The notes beneath the pieces were generated by a model. The model had not been told where the DNA came from. It saw only the letters and a program-made list of their open reading frames with translations, and made no database searches. From contig NZ_JAIFZS010000048.1 in assembly GCF_019710635.1 (NCBI RefSeq), positions 1 to 64,000 of the forward strand: 64,000 nt of DNA, in the 5' to 3' direction. Position 1 is the first letter of the stretch; every line of letters begins with the position of its first letter. Shown piece by piece: positions 1 to 7,313 of this stretch. A program made the position numbers and the translations under genes. Source of the DNA: Mycolicibacterium xanthum (GTDB taxonomy: Bacteria; Actinomycetota; Actinomycetes; Mycobacteriales; Mycobacteriaceae).

Positions 1-216
1 CAGACCCGGCTCAACTCCTACCACCGACCCGAACGGCTCCTCCGCCCACCCGACGACCCGCCACCCCCCGGCCACACCGACACCACACCGCCCGAATCAG
101 ACCAGCCCAGCCAGGACGGCGACCGGCGCGGCCACACCGACGCGTCGCCACCCACGCCCACCGACGAACCCGGCCAACCCGGCGGACCCGCACCACCCGA
201 CGGCCAAGCGGCTTGA
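1..216 (+). CDS. DUF222/HNH endonuclease (13E12-type), C-terminal fragment
   Basis: An open frame enters from the left edge and stops with TGA at 214-216; the start is outside the window. The residues TRLNSYHRPERLL resemble the tail of the actinobacterial DUF222 plus HNH family (13E12 repeat proteins), where a TRxNxYHxPERLL segment follows the HNH domain. The rest is a low-complexity tail rich in Pro, Asp and Gly. Only about 71 residues are visible and none of the catalytic HNH residues, so the call depends on that tail signature. These proteins are often present in many near-identical copies in mycobacterial genomes. Confidence 0.55.
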   Translation, partial: QTRLNSYHRPERLLRPPDDPPPPGHTDTTPPESDQPSQDGDRRGHTDASPPTPTDEPGQPGGPAPPDGQAA

Positions 217-271
217 GGGCCACATCGCTGCACAGCGGCGTGCACCAACCGACCCGTGCATCCGGGCTCGG

Positions 272-754
272 TCAGGTGGGGATGGCCGGCGCGCCAAGCG
301 CTTCGCGCAGACCCCGGGTCGCCAGCTCATCGGCCAACTCGTTGTCCGCGACTCCCGAGTGGCCCTTCACCCAGAACCAGGTGACCTGGTGCCGAGCGCA
401 GGCGGCCTGCAGCCGCTGCCAGAGGTCGACGTTCTTCACCGGCTGCTTCGCGGCGGTCATCCAGCCGTTGCGCTCCCAGCCGAGAACCCACTTGGTGATG
501 CCGTTGCGGACATAGGTGCTGTCGGTGAACATATGCACCACCACCGGCCGGGTGAGCGCCTCCAGCGCCATGATCGGGGCGGTCAACTCCATCCGATTGT
601 TGCTCGTGGCGCCGGGCTCACCACCGCACAGTTCGCGGACATGGTGGCGTTGGCGAAGCACCGCGCCCCAGCCGCCGGGGCCGGGATTGGGCCGGCATCC
701 GCCGTCGGTGTGGATGATCACGACGTCGTCGCGGCCGTCCGCGGTCTCGGGCAT
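272..754 (-). CDS. rnhA: Ribonuclease HI
   Basis: Hydrolyses the RNA strand of RNA:DNA hybrids (R-loops, Okazaki primers) in the cytoplasm. At 160 residues it is a single-domain type 1 RNase H close to E. coli length. The four acidic residues are visible: D17 in IHTDGG, E56 in NNRMELTA, D78 in FTDST and D142 in ELADELA, with the helper histidine H132 in VKGHSG. The ATG at 754 is chosen because the fold begins about 10 residues later. It lies downstream of the MFS gene on the same strand with a hairpin between, so it is probably transcribed separately. Confidence 0.93.
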   Translation of the reverse strand: MPETADGRDDVVIIHTDGGCRPNPGPGGWGAVLRQRHHVRELCGGEPGATSNNRMELTAPIMALEALTRPVVVHMFTDSTYVRNGITKWVLGWERNGWMTAAKQPVKNVDLWQRLQAACARHQVTWFWVKGHSGVADNELADELATRGLREALGAPAIPT

Positions 755-778
755 GCGCCGAGGATAGTGACCGCCGTT

Positions 779-802
779 GGCGAGTCGGTTCAGCGACTCG
801 CC
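779..802. terminator. Hairpin between MFS gene and rnhA
   Basis: A perfect 9-bp inverted repeat, GGCGAGTCG and CGACTCGCC, with a 6-nt loop. It is 58 bp past the MFS stop codon and upstream of rnhA on the same strand. There is no U-tract. It would act as a factor-assisted terminator for the MFS operon if it works at all. Confidence 0.4.
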
Positions 803-859
803 GGGGCATCGGTCGCTGAAACTGCGGAGAGGGTTAGGAAGCTCGAGTGGATCTCGCCC

Positions 860-2095
860 TCAGTGCAGCCTCAAACGGGGACGCATCGACGTGCGCTGCA
901 GCAGCACCGACACCATCAGGATCAGCAGGCCCGCCAGCGCCAGCACGGCGCCGGCCGCGGCGGGTGCGGTGTATCCCAGTCCGGCGGCGATCACGACGCC
1001 GCCGACCCAGGCGCCGGTGGCGTTCCCGATGTTCAGCGCCGAGTGGTTCAGCGCGGCGGCCAGCGTCTGGGCGTCGCGGGCGACGTCCATCAGGCGGGTT
1101 TGCAGCGCCGGGGCGACCGCCGATCCCGAGGCGCCGATGCCGAACAGGGCCAGCATCGCCGTCCACGGGTTGTGCGACGCCAGGACGAACACTGCGAGCA
1201 CCGCACCGAGTGCGCCCATCGACAGATACAGCGCCCGGATGACCGAGCGGTCGGCGAGCCTACCGCCGATGATGTTGCCGACGACCATGCCCGCGCCGAA
1301 CACCATCAGGGCCAGCGGTACCAGCGCGCGCGGCAGGCCGGCGACGTCGGTCATCGTGGTGGATATGTAGGTGTACACAGCGAACATGCCGCCGAAACCG
1401 ATCATGCCGACCAGCACCGCGAGCCACACCTGGGCGCGGCGCAGCGCGCCCAGCTCGGTGAGCGGGCTGGTGGGGTGCATGGTCCGAAGCTGCCCGGGCA
1501 GCCAGAACCACAGCGCGGTCAGGGTGATCACACCGACCGAGACGACGAGCCCGAAAGCCGCTCGCCAACCGAGTGACTGGCCAAGCCAGGACGCCATCGG
1601 CACGCCCAGCACGGTGGCGATGGTCAGCCCGGACATCACGTGGGCCGCCGCCTTGGCCCGGTTGCGCGGACCCATCAGATGGGCGGCCACCAGAGCGGCG
1701 ACGCCGAAGTACGCGCCGTGCGGCAGACCGGCCAGGAAGCGCGCACCGAGCAGCGTCTGATACGACGGGGCGAGCATGCTCGCCAGGTTGCCCAGGGTGA
1801 ACATCGTCATCAGGACCAGCAGCAGCGTGCGGCGCGGCATCCGGGCGGTCGCCGCGGCGATCAGCGGTGCACCTACGACGACACCCAGCGCGTAAGCCGA
1901 GATGACGTGTCCGGCCGTGGGTTCGGAGATCCCGAGCCCTGCCGCGATGTCGGGCAGCAGGCCCATCGCGACGAACTCCGTGGTACCGATGCCGAATCCG
2001 CCCAGTGCCAGCGCGACCACGGCCAGCCAGCGCACCACGGGGTCGGGTGCGACGACGGACAGGGGACCTTCGGAACGGTTCAGGGTTGCGGTCAC
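860..2095 (-). CDS. MFS transporter (DHA1 family)
   Basis: Inner-membrane proton-coupled transporter of 411 residues with about 12 hydrophobic segments, the usual MFS size. The N-terminal half has the GFGIGTTEFVAMGLLPDI segment typical of the AraJ/YdeA/chloramphenicol-exporter branch of DHA1, and RMPRR stands at the loop 2-3 motif A position. The GTG start at 2095 overlaps the stop of the aldolase-like gene (GTGA), which implies translational coupling. The substrate cannot be read from sequence; the neighbouring aldolase-like protein and ROK regulator hint at a sugar-acid or sugar-derived efflux substrate, which is inference. Confidence 0.85.
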   Translation of the reverse strand: MTATLNRSEGPLSVVAPDPVVRWLAVVALALGGFGIGTTEFVAMGLLPDIAAGLGISEPTAGHVISAYALGVVVGAPLIAAATARMPRRTLLLVLMTMFTLGNLASMLAPSYQTLLGARFLAGLPHGAYFGVAALVAAHLMGPRNRAKAAAHVMSGLTIATVLGVPMASWLGQSLGWRAAFGLVVSVGVITLTALWFWLPGQLRTMHPTSPLTELGALRRAQVWLAVLVGMIGFGGMFAVYTYISTTMTDVAGLPRALVPLALMVFGAGMVVGNIIGGRLADRSVIRALYLSMGALGAVLAVFVLASHNPWTAMLALFGIGASGSAVAPALQTRLMDVARDAQTLAAALNHSALNIGNATGAWVGGVVIAAGLGYTAPAAAGAVLALAGLLILMVSVLLQRTSMRPRLRLH

Positions 2096-2745
2096 AGTGC
2101 CCGTACCGCGGTGACGGTGGGTCTGCTCAGCTTGACGGCGACGTCGGCGAGGCGGCGGATACGGTCCCAGTCGCGGCGGCGGACCGCGTCGGCGGGGGTG
2201 AGCCAGTCGGCGCTCACGCAGCGCACATTGGGCGCGGCCAGGTAGCCGGTCAGGTCGACGGGGCCGATCCCGCCCACGGCGCAGAACCGGGCGCCGGGGA
2301 CGAACGCGGCCAGCGCCTTGAGGTGCCGAAGTCCACCCGCGGCGGCCGCGGGGAACAAGACCAGGTCCGTGTATCCGTCTTCCAACAGGTCGATGGCCTC
2401 GACGGCGGACGCGGCTCCCGGAAGGTGGGGCAGTTCGGTCGCGCGCATGGCCTCGCGCAGGGCGGCCGAGGCGGTGTTGGCCACCAGGAATTCGGCCCCG
2501 GCCGCGCGGGCCAGGGCGGGCTGGGTGACGTCGGTCAGCGCTCCGGCGCCGACGACGATCTTCGGCGCCTCGGCGGCGATCCGCTCGATCGCTTCGAACG
2601 AGCCGGGACCGTCGAGCGCCACCTGGACCAGCGACAGTCCCGCCTGGGCGATGGCACGCGCAGCGGGCACCGCATCAGCGGCGTTGCGCACGCTGATGAC
2701 GGGCATCACCGGGGCGACATCCAACAACGATCGGGGCTCTCTCAT
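2092..2745 (-). CDS. KDPG/KHG aldolase-like protein lacking catalytic residues
   Basis: About 217 residues that align along their whole length with Eda (2-dehydro-3-deoxyphosphogluconate aldolase): VGAGAL, LPGAAS, LFPAAAAGG and RFCAVGGI match Eda blocks in order. The catalytic positions differ. Counting from the TTG three codons upstream, E. coli E45 aligns with Q44, T73 with A72, and the Schiff-base K133 (EFKFFPAE) with V132 (DLVLFPAA), whose following Glu is also Ala. The fold is kept but aldol cleavage looks impossible. ATG 2745 is preferred; TTG 2754 is the alternative. It is coupled to the MFS gene by a GTGA overlap and diverges from a ROK regulator. Confidence 0.75.
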   Translation of the reverse strand: MREPRSLLDVAPVMPVISVRNAADAVPAARAIAQAGLSLVQVALDGPGSFEAIERIAAEAPKIVVGAGALTDVTQPALARAAGAEFLVANTASAALREAMRATELPHLPGAASAVEAIDLLEDGYTDLVLFPAAAAGGLRHLKALAAFVPGARFCAVGGIGPVDLTGYLAAPNVRCVSADWLTPADAVRRRDWDRIRRLADVAVKLSRPTVTAVRAL

Positions 2746-2769
2746 CGCGGTCAACGGTAGCCGTCATTT

Positions 2770-2810
2770 AAGTACGTTTCAAAATGACTTACGCATTTGA
2801 AATACGTAAG
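2770..2810. promoter_or_regulatory. Candidate ROK operator in divergent promoter
   Basis: An AT-richer island in GC-rich DNA between the divergent aldolase-like and ROK genes. The half-sites AAGTACGTTTCAAA and TTTGAAATACGTAAG face each other, and within them CTTACG (2788-2793) pairs with CGTAAG (2805-2810). A long palindromic site beside a regulator gene is a typical place for an autoregulating operator. Binding by the adjacent ROK protein is inferred. Confidence 0.55.
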
Positions 2811-2832
2811 TGGTGATAGTTATGCTCTGGAT

Positions 2833-4020
2833 ATGGCCCTGTTTCGGTCGTCTTCTGCGGCATCCGTCGGTGACCTATATGCCCTGATCAGGGAAAATCG
2901 TGAACTCACCCGCACCGAGGTCGGCCGGCTCACCGGCCTGTCGCGTACCGCCGTGTCGTCACGAGTGAGAGAACTCACCACGCTGGGCCTGGTGTTCGAG
3001 CGCGAGCAGGCGCCCTCGACCGGCGGGCGTCCCGCGGCGTTGCTTCGCTTCAACGTGGGTGCCGGCGTGGTGTTGAGCGCGGCGATCGGCGGCAGCCGGG
3101 CGCGGCTGGCGGTGTGCGACCTGGCCGGTGACGTTTTGGTGGCCGCCGACATCGATCAGGAGCCCGGGCTGGGGCCCGAGGATCTGATGCCCGATGTCGT
3201 CAAACGGCTCGATCTGCTGCTCGACGAGTCCGGTCGCCGGACGGAGCGGGTGTTCGGGATCGGGCTGAGCCTGCCCGGCACCGTCGACCCGCAGCGCGGA
3301 TGCAGTGTCGACTCGCCGGTGCTCAGCGGATGGGACGGAGTTCCGCTGGTGCCCTACTTCCGGGAGCTGACCGAGGCGCCGGTCGTGTTGGACAACGACG
3401 CCAACGTCATCGCGCTCGCGGAGTGGCGCGCCGGGGCGGGCCGTGGCGTTGACGATCTGCTGGTGATCAAGGCCTCCAGCGGGCTGGGTGCGGGCATTGT
3501 CGCCGGCGGCGCGGTACAACGCGGGGCGATCCGGGCGGCCGGGGAGTTCGGACACAACAAGACCGCCGCGGCCGGGCATCTGGTGTGCCGCTGCGGTGAC
3601 ACCGGTTGCCTGGAAGCCGTGGCGGGCGGTTGGGCACTGGTGCGCGAGATGACCGCGGCGGGCCGTCAGGTGGGCAACATGCGCGACGTGGTCGAGCTGG
3701 CGCACGGCGGGGACACCCTGGCCCGTCGGCTGATCCGGGACAGCGGTCGCCACGTCGGCGAGGTGCTGGCGGCGGCGGTCAACCTGCTCAACCCGGCGGC
3801 TCTGGTGGTGGCCGGCGACGTTGCCGGCGCCTACGACATCTTCGTCGCAGGGCTGCGGGAGACCCTGTACGGCAACGCCACCACGCTGGCCAGCCGGGTG
3901 CTGCAGATCGTGCCGTCGGAGTTCGGTGATCGTGGCGGGCTGGTCGGCAGCGCGATGGTGGCGCTCGACGAGGTCCTCGGCCCGCAGGCCATCGACGCCC
4001 TGGTCACACCTTCGCGATGA
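2833..4020 (+). CDS. ROK-family transcriptional regulator
   Basis: 395 residues from ATG 2833; an upstream in-frame TTG at 2797 falls in the operator and is rejected. An N-terminal winged helix (ELTRTEVGRLTGLSRTAVSSRVREL) is followed by a ROK sugar-kinase-like domain with LDNDANV and GEFGH. The zinc site is complete: H241 and C252, C254, C259 in CRCGxxGC. With a DNA-binding domain this is a NagC/Mlc/XylR-type repressor rather than a sugar kinase. It diverges from the aldolase-like/MFS pair and is the probable regulator of both. Its last 17 bp overlap the convergent LLM gene. Confidence 0.88.
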   Translation: MALFRSSSAASVGDLYALIRENRELTRTEVGRLTGLSRTAVSSRVRELTTLGLVFEREQAPSTGGRPAALLRFNVGAGVVLSAAIGGSRARLAVCDLAGDVLVAADIDQEPGLGPEDLMPDVVKRLDLLLDESGRRTERVFGIGLSLPGTVDPQRGCSVDSPVLSGWDGVPLVPYFRELTEAPVVLDNDANVIALAEWRAGAGRGVDDLLVIKASSGLGAGIVAGGAVQRGAIRAAGEFGHNKTAAAGHLVCRCGDTGCLEAVAGGWALVREMTAAGRQVGNMRDVVELAHGGDTLARRLIRDSGRHVGEVLAAAVNLLNPAALVVAGDVAGAYDIFVAGLRETLYGNATTLASRVLQIVPSEFGDRGGLVGSAMVALDEVLGPQAIDALVTPSR

Positions 4021-4876
4021 CGTTCTCGGCGAACATCTCGAGGTGGCGGATCTTGGCATCCAGCGGCTCGGTGTCCTGCCCGAGGATGTAGGGGATCCGG
4101 AACCCGACGATCACGTCGGTGACTCCCTTGTCCTCGAGCCGTTTGATCCCGTCCGGGGTGTAGGCGTCGATCGAGATGACATGGATCTGGTAGTCGGCGC
4201 TATCGGCCGTGCCGGCCTCGTCGCGGAAAGCGTTGAGTTTCCCGATCAGCGCATCGAGTTCCCCGGGGTCGCCGCCGCCGTGCATCCACCCGTCGTTGCG
4301 GGCGGCCCGGCGCAGCGCCGCGTCGGCGTGACCGCCGATGAGAATCGGTACCGGTTTCGACGGAGCCGGGGTCATCTTGGTCTTGGGGATGTCGTAGAAC
4401 TCGCCGTGGTACTCGAAATACTCACCCGAAGTGAGCCCGCGGATGATGTCGATGCACTCGTCCATCCGCTTGCCGCGCCGGGCGAACGGGACGCCCATCA
4501 ACTCGTAGTCCTCCGGCCACGGGCTGGTGCCGACACCGAGGCCGAGCCGGTTGTCGAACAGCGCCGCCAGCGAACCCGCCTGTTTGGCGACCAGAGCGGG
4601 CGGACGGATCGGCAGCTTGAGCACGAAGTGGTTGAAGTGCAGGGTGGTCGTCACCGCGCACAGTGCGGCGGTCAGCACGAAGGACTCGATGAAGGCCTTG
4701 CCGTCGAGGAACTCCCGGTTGCCGTCGGGGGTGTACGGGTACTTCGAGTCCGACTCGAACGGGTAGGCGACGCTGTCGGGGATCGTCATCGCGTGGTAGC
4801 CGGCGGCCTCGGCCGCCTTCGCCAGCGGGATGTAGAACGTCGGGTCGGTCATCGCCTCCGCGTAGGTGAATCGCAC
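4004..4876 (-). CDS. LLM-class F420/flavin-dependent oxidoreductase
   Basis: A 290-residue luciferase-like (bacterial luciferase TIM barrel) enzyme. Family blocks seen are FNHFVLKLPIRPPALVAKQ, RLGLGVGTSPWPEDY, and PVPILIGGHADAALRRAAR with the typical IGG phosphate-binding turn. Mycobacterial members commonly use F420; cofactor and substrate here are inferred. The GTG start at 4876 has a GAGGAG ribosome site about 5 nt upstream. A KstR-type palindrome lies 32 bp upstream, so a role in steroid or side-chain catabolism is plausible. Its 3' end overlaps the ROK gene tail to tail. Confidence 0.85.
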   Translation of the reverse strand: MRFTYAEAMTDPTFYIPLAKAAEAAGYHAMTIPDSVAYPFESDSKYPYTPDGNREFLDGKAFIESFVLTAALCAVTTTLHFNHFVLKLPIRPPALVAKQAGSLAALFDNRLGLGVGTSPWPEDYELMGVPFARRGKRMDECIDIIRGLTSGEYFEYHGEFYDIPKTKMTPAPSKPVPILIGGHADAALRRAARNDGWMHGGGDPGELDALIGKLNAFRDEAGTADSADYQIHVISIDAYTPDGIKRLEDKGVTDVIVGFRIPYILGQDTEPLDAKIRHLEMFAENVIAKV

Positions 4877-4907
4877 ATCGTCTCCTCGTCTGTCGTTGTT
4901 CGAATAC

Positions 4908-4921
4908 TAGAACGTGTTCTA
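4908..4921. promoter_or_regulatory. KstR-type operator
   Basis: TAGAACGTGTTCTA is a perfect palindrome that fits the published mycobacterial KstR motif TNNAACNNGTTNNA, the cholesterol-catabolism repressor box. It sits between the LLM gene (minus strand) and the holin-like gene (plus strand) and could control either. A second, nearly identical box occurs at 24892 upstream of another LLM gene. Confidence 0.7.
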
Positions 4922-4988
4922 ATCCGCGGTGCGCGATCGGGGCAGAGCGCCGCGTTGGCCCACCCAGGCCGGGTGGGGGGGGTGGATC

Positions 4989-5381
4989 ATGATCGGCATG
5001 GGACTGTTTCTGCTGCGCGCAGCGATAACCGGGTTCGCGTTGTGGGTCGTCACGCTCGTCGTGCCCGGGATCTCGTTCGTCGGCGGCGACACGACGCTGG
5101 CGCGGATCGGCATCATCTTCGTCGTCGCCGTCGTGTTCGGTCTGGTCAACGCGATCATCAAGCCCGTGGTGCAGATCATCTCGATTCCGCTCTACATCCT
5201 GACGCTCGGGCTGATCCACGTCGTGATCAACGCGTTCATGCTGTGGATCACGTCGTGGATCACCGAGCACACCACCCACTGGGGCCTGGTCATCGACAAC
5301 TTCTGGTGGACCGCGATCTGGGCGGCCATCGTGCTGTCGATCGTGGGCTGGTTGCTGTCGTTGATAGTCAGGGCAGACTGA
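4989..5381 (+). CDS. Phage holin superfamily IV / DUF360 membrane protein
   Basis: A 130-residue integral membrane protein with four hydrophobic segments. NAIIKPVVQIISIPLYILTLG matches the YvlD/DUF360 (Phage_holin_4_2) family signature of an N-x2-I-K-P stretch followed by a P-x3-T-LG turn. Despite the family name most members are chromosomal and of unknown function. ATG 4989 places the first helix at the N-terminus; ATG 4998 is equally possible. It ends 5 bp before the DNA glycosylase and probably shares its transcript. Confidence 0.75.
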   Translation: MIGMGLFLLRAAITGFALWVVTLVVPGISFVGGDTTLARIGIIFVVAVVFGLVNAIIKPVVQIISIPLYILTLGLIHVVINAFMLWITSWITEHTTHWGLVIDNFWWTAIWAAIVLSIVGWLLSLIVRAD

Positions 5382-5386
5382 CGGCC

Positions 5387-6310
5387 ATGCCCGAACTGCC
5401 CGAGGTCGAAGCCCTCGCCGATCACCTGCGTCGGCACGCGGTCGGGTTGACCGTCAGACGTGTCGACGTGTCGGCGCTGTCGGTTCTCAAGACCTTCGAC
5501 CCGCCGGTCAGCGCGTTGGCCGGAGTCACCGTCACCGGAGCGAACCGGTGGGGTAAGTACCTCGGCCTACAGGCCGGCGGGCTGCACCTGATCACCCACC
5601 TGTCCCGTGCGGGCTGGCTGCGGTGGTCCGACAAGCTGGCGGCGGCGCCGCTGAAGCCGGGCAAGGGGCCGATCGCCCTGCGGGTGCATCTCGAGGCCCC
5701 CGGGGCGGCTCCGGGGTCGAAGGTCGCCGCCGGGGCGGCTCCGGGGTCGAAGGTCGCCGCCGGGGCGGCTCCGGGATTCGACCTGACCGAGGCCGGCACC
5801 CAGAAGAGGCTGGCGGTGTGGCTGGTGACCGACCCGATGGCGGTCCCGCAGATCGCGTCGCTCGGGCCCGATGCGCTGTCGCTGGATACCCAGGGCCTGG
5901 CGGACGCCCTCGAGGGCAACTCCGGCCGGCTCAAGACCGTCATCACCGACCAGAAGGTGATCGCCGGGATCGGCAATGCCTACAGCGACGAGATTCTGCA
6001 CGTCGCCAAGCTCTCGCCGTTCGCGACCGCGGGCAAGCTGACCGACGCCCAACTGGCGGCCCTGCACGACGCGATGATCGGGGTGCTCACCGACGCCGTC
6101 ACCAGGTCCGTCGGTCAGCAGGCGGCGATGCTGAAAGGGGAGAAGCGATCGGGTCTGCGGGTGCACGCACGCACCGGGCTGCCGTGCCCGGTCTGCGGTG
6201 ACACCGTGCGCGAGGTGTCGTTCGCTGACAAGTCCTTCCAGTACTGCCCGACCTGTCAGACCGGCGGCAAGGTGCTCGCCGACCGCAGGATGTCCAAGCT
6301 GCTCAAGTGA
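5387..6310 (+). CDS. Fpg/Nei-family DNA glycosylase
   Basis: Base-excision repair enzyme of 307 residues that removes oxidised purines or pyrimidines and cleaves the AP site. MPELPEVE at the start supplies the catalytic Pro2 and Glu3, so ATG 5387 is certain. The helix-two-turn-helix region (GNAYSDEILH) and a C-terminal four-cysteine zinc finger (CPVC and CPTC about 20 residues apart) are intact. By position it corresponds to M. tuberculosis Rv0944, which as remembered is a shortened protein, whereas this copy is full length. Residues about 105-129 hold a tandem Gly-Ala-Pro insertion absent from typical Fpg. Confidence 0.88.
   Translation: MPELPEVEALADHLRRHAVGLTVRRVDVSALSVLKTFDPPVSALAGVTVTGANRWGKYLGLQAGGLHLITHLSRAGWLRWSDKLAAAPLKPGKGPIALRVHLEAPGAAPGSKVAAGAAPGSKVAAGAAPGFDLTEAGTQKRLAVWLVTDPMAVPQIASLGPDALSLDTQGLADALEGNSGRLKTVITDQKVIAGIGNAYSDEILHVAKLSPFATAGKLTDAQLAALHDAMIGVLTDAVTRSVGQQAAMLKGEKRSGLRVHARTGLPCPVCGDTVREVSFADKSFQYCPTCQTGGKVLADRRMSKLLK
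5701..5775 (+). repeat. 30-bp in-frame tandem repeat in glycosylase gene
   Basis: Two perfect 30-bp copies (5701-5730 and 5731-5760) plus half of a third. They encode GAAPGSKVAA twice, then GAAPG. The period is a multiple of three, so copy-number change would not break the frame. It lies between the N-terminal sandwich and the zinc-finger half, in a loop that can tolerate length change. Confidence 0.9.
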
Positions 6311-6323
6311 GCCCGCTACTCTG

Positions 6324-6386
6324 CGCCGAAATCGCATTCCGGCAGGGCTCCACTCGATCTTTTCCTGCCGGAATGCGAGTTCGGCG
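6324..6386. terminator. Long inverted repeat after DNA glycosylase gene
   Basis: The arms 6324-6346 and 6364-6386 pair over 23 bp with one mismatch (core GCATTCCGGCAGG); the loop is 17 nt and includes TTTT. It starts 14 bp past the glycosylase stop and ends before the SDR promoter. The outer word GCCGAAATCGC recurs in other intergenic hairpins of this window. Termination is the likely role. Confidence 0.6.
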
Positions 6387-6414
6387 GGATTGGTCCGCAC
6401 CTATCTAACTCGGT

Positions 6415-6420
6415 TATCCT
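6415..6420 (+). promoter_or_regulatory. -10 box for leaderless SDR gene
   Basis: TATCCT fits the mycobacterial TANNNT -10 consensus and is followed after 6 nt by the ATG at 6427, with no ribosome site. This spacing is typical of leaderless mycobacterial transcripts in which transcription starts at the start codon. Confidence 0.5.
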
Positions 6421-6426
6421 GCTGGC

Positions 6427-7176
6427 ATGAGTCGGCAGAAGATCCTGATCACCGGTGCGAGCTCGGGACTGGGCGCGGGCATGGCCCGGCAGTTTGCGGC
6501 CAGGGGGCGTGACCTCGCGCTGTGCGCGCGCCGCCTCGACAACCTCGACGAGCTCAAGGCCGAGCTCACCGCGGCCCATCCCGACATCACCGTCGCGGTG
6601 GCCGCGCTTGACGTCAACGATCACGAGCAGGTCCCGAAGGTCTTCGCCGAGCTGTCCGAGGAACTCGGTGGCATCGACTGCGTGATCGTCAACGCCGGGA
6701 TCGGCAAGGGCTATCCGCTGGGCGCGGGAAAGATGTGGGCCAACAAGGCCACCATCGAGACGAACCTGGTGGCCGCCCTCGTTCAGATCGAGACCGCTCT
6801 GGAGATGTTCAAGGCCGCCGGCAAAGGGCATCTCGTGCTGGTGTCCTCGGTGCTCGGCAATGTCGGGGTGCCCGGCTTCAAGGCCGCCTACTCGGCCAGC
6901 AAGGCCGGGGTCACCTCGCTGGGCGAGTCGCTGCGCGCCGAGTACCCGTCCGGGCCGATCAAGATCACCGTGCTCGAGCCGGGCTACATCGAATCGGAGA
7001 TGACCGCCAAGTCGAACTCCACGATGCTGATGGTGGACAACGAGACCGGGGTGAAGGCCATGGTCGACGCCATCGAGAAGGAGAAGGGCCGTGCGGTGGT
7101 GCCGGCCTGGCCGTGGTGGCCGCTGGTCGAGGTGATGAAGCTGCTGCCGCCGCGGTTCACCAAGCGCTTCGCCTGA
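6427..7176 (+). CDS. Short-chain dehydrogenase/reductase
   Basis: A 249-residue classical SDR with Rossmann motif TGASSGLG (residues 9-16), NAG in VIVNAGIG, the catalytic Ser in VSSVLG and YSASK (Tyr-x3-Lys). These make it an active NAD(P)H-dependent oxidoreductase; the substrate is unknown. The C-terminus ends in a hydrophobic Trp/Pro-rich stretch (PAWPWWPLVEVMKLLPP) that may sit at the membrane. Positional equivalent of Rv0945. It appears leaderless and is followed by pgi's neighbourhood as in M. tuberculosis, but with a P450 gene inserted. Confidence 0.88.
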   Translation: MSRQKILITGASSGLGAGMARQFAARGRDLALCARRLDNLDELKAELTAAHPDITVAVAALDVNDHEQVPKVFAELSEELGGIDCVIVNAGIGKGYPLGAGKMWANKATIETNLVAALVQIETALEMFKAAGKGHLVLVSSVLGNVGVPGFKAAYSASKAGVTSLGESLRAEYPSGPIKITVLEPGYIESEMTAKSNSTMLMVDNETGVKAMVDAIEKEKGRAVVPAWPWWPLVEVMKLLPPRFTKRFA

Positions 7177-7313
7177 GCGGCTTGGGCAGGCCGGGCGCAA
7201 CGGTGCGACCGGCGTGACCGGTGCGATCAGGCACGCCGAAATCGCCGAATCCTTCTCCCGGGTTTTCTATTCTGATCTGCATCAACCCATCAGGCTAAAA
7301 TCTGGGGGACGTG

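Noticed and set aside
4989..5381. Holin-like protein as a phage lysis remnant
   Set aside because: The family is chromosomal and widespread despite its name, and no phage genes flank it.
3821..6310. Long plus-strand frame in front of the DNA glycosylase
   Set aside because: It overlaps the LLM gene and the holin-like gene; the glycosylase must start with Met-Pro-Glu at 5387 because Pro2 is catalytic.
7296..7301. TAAAAT as -10 box of the P450 gene
   Set aside because: It lies only 12 bp from the start and would place the ribosome site at or before the transcript start; the upstream TATTCT (7268) is as likely, so neither was annotated.
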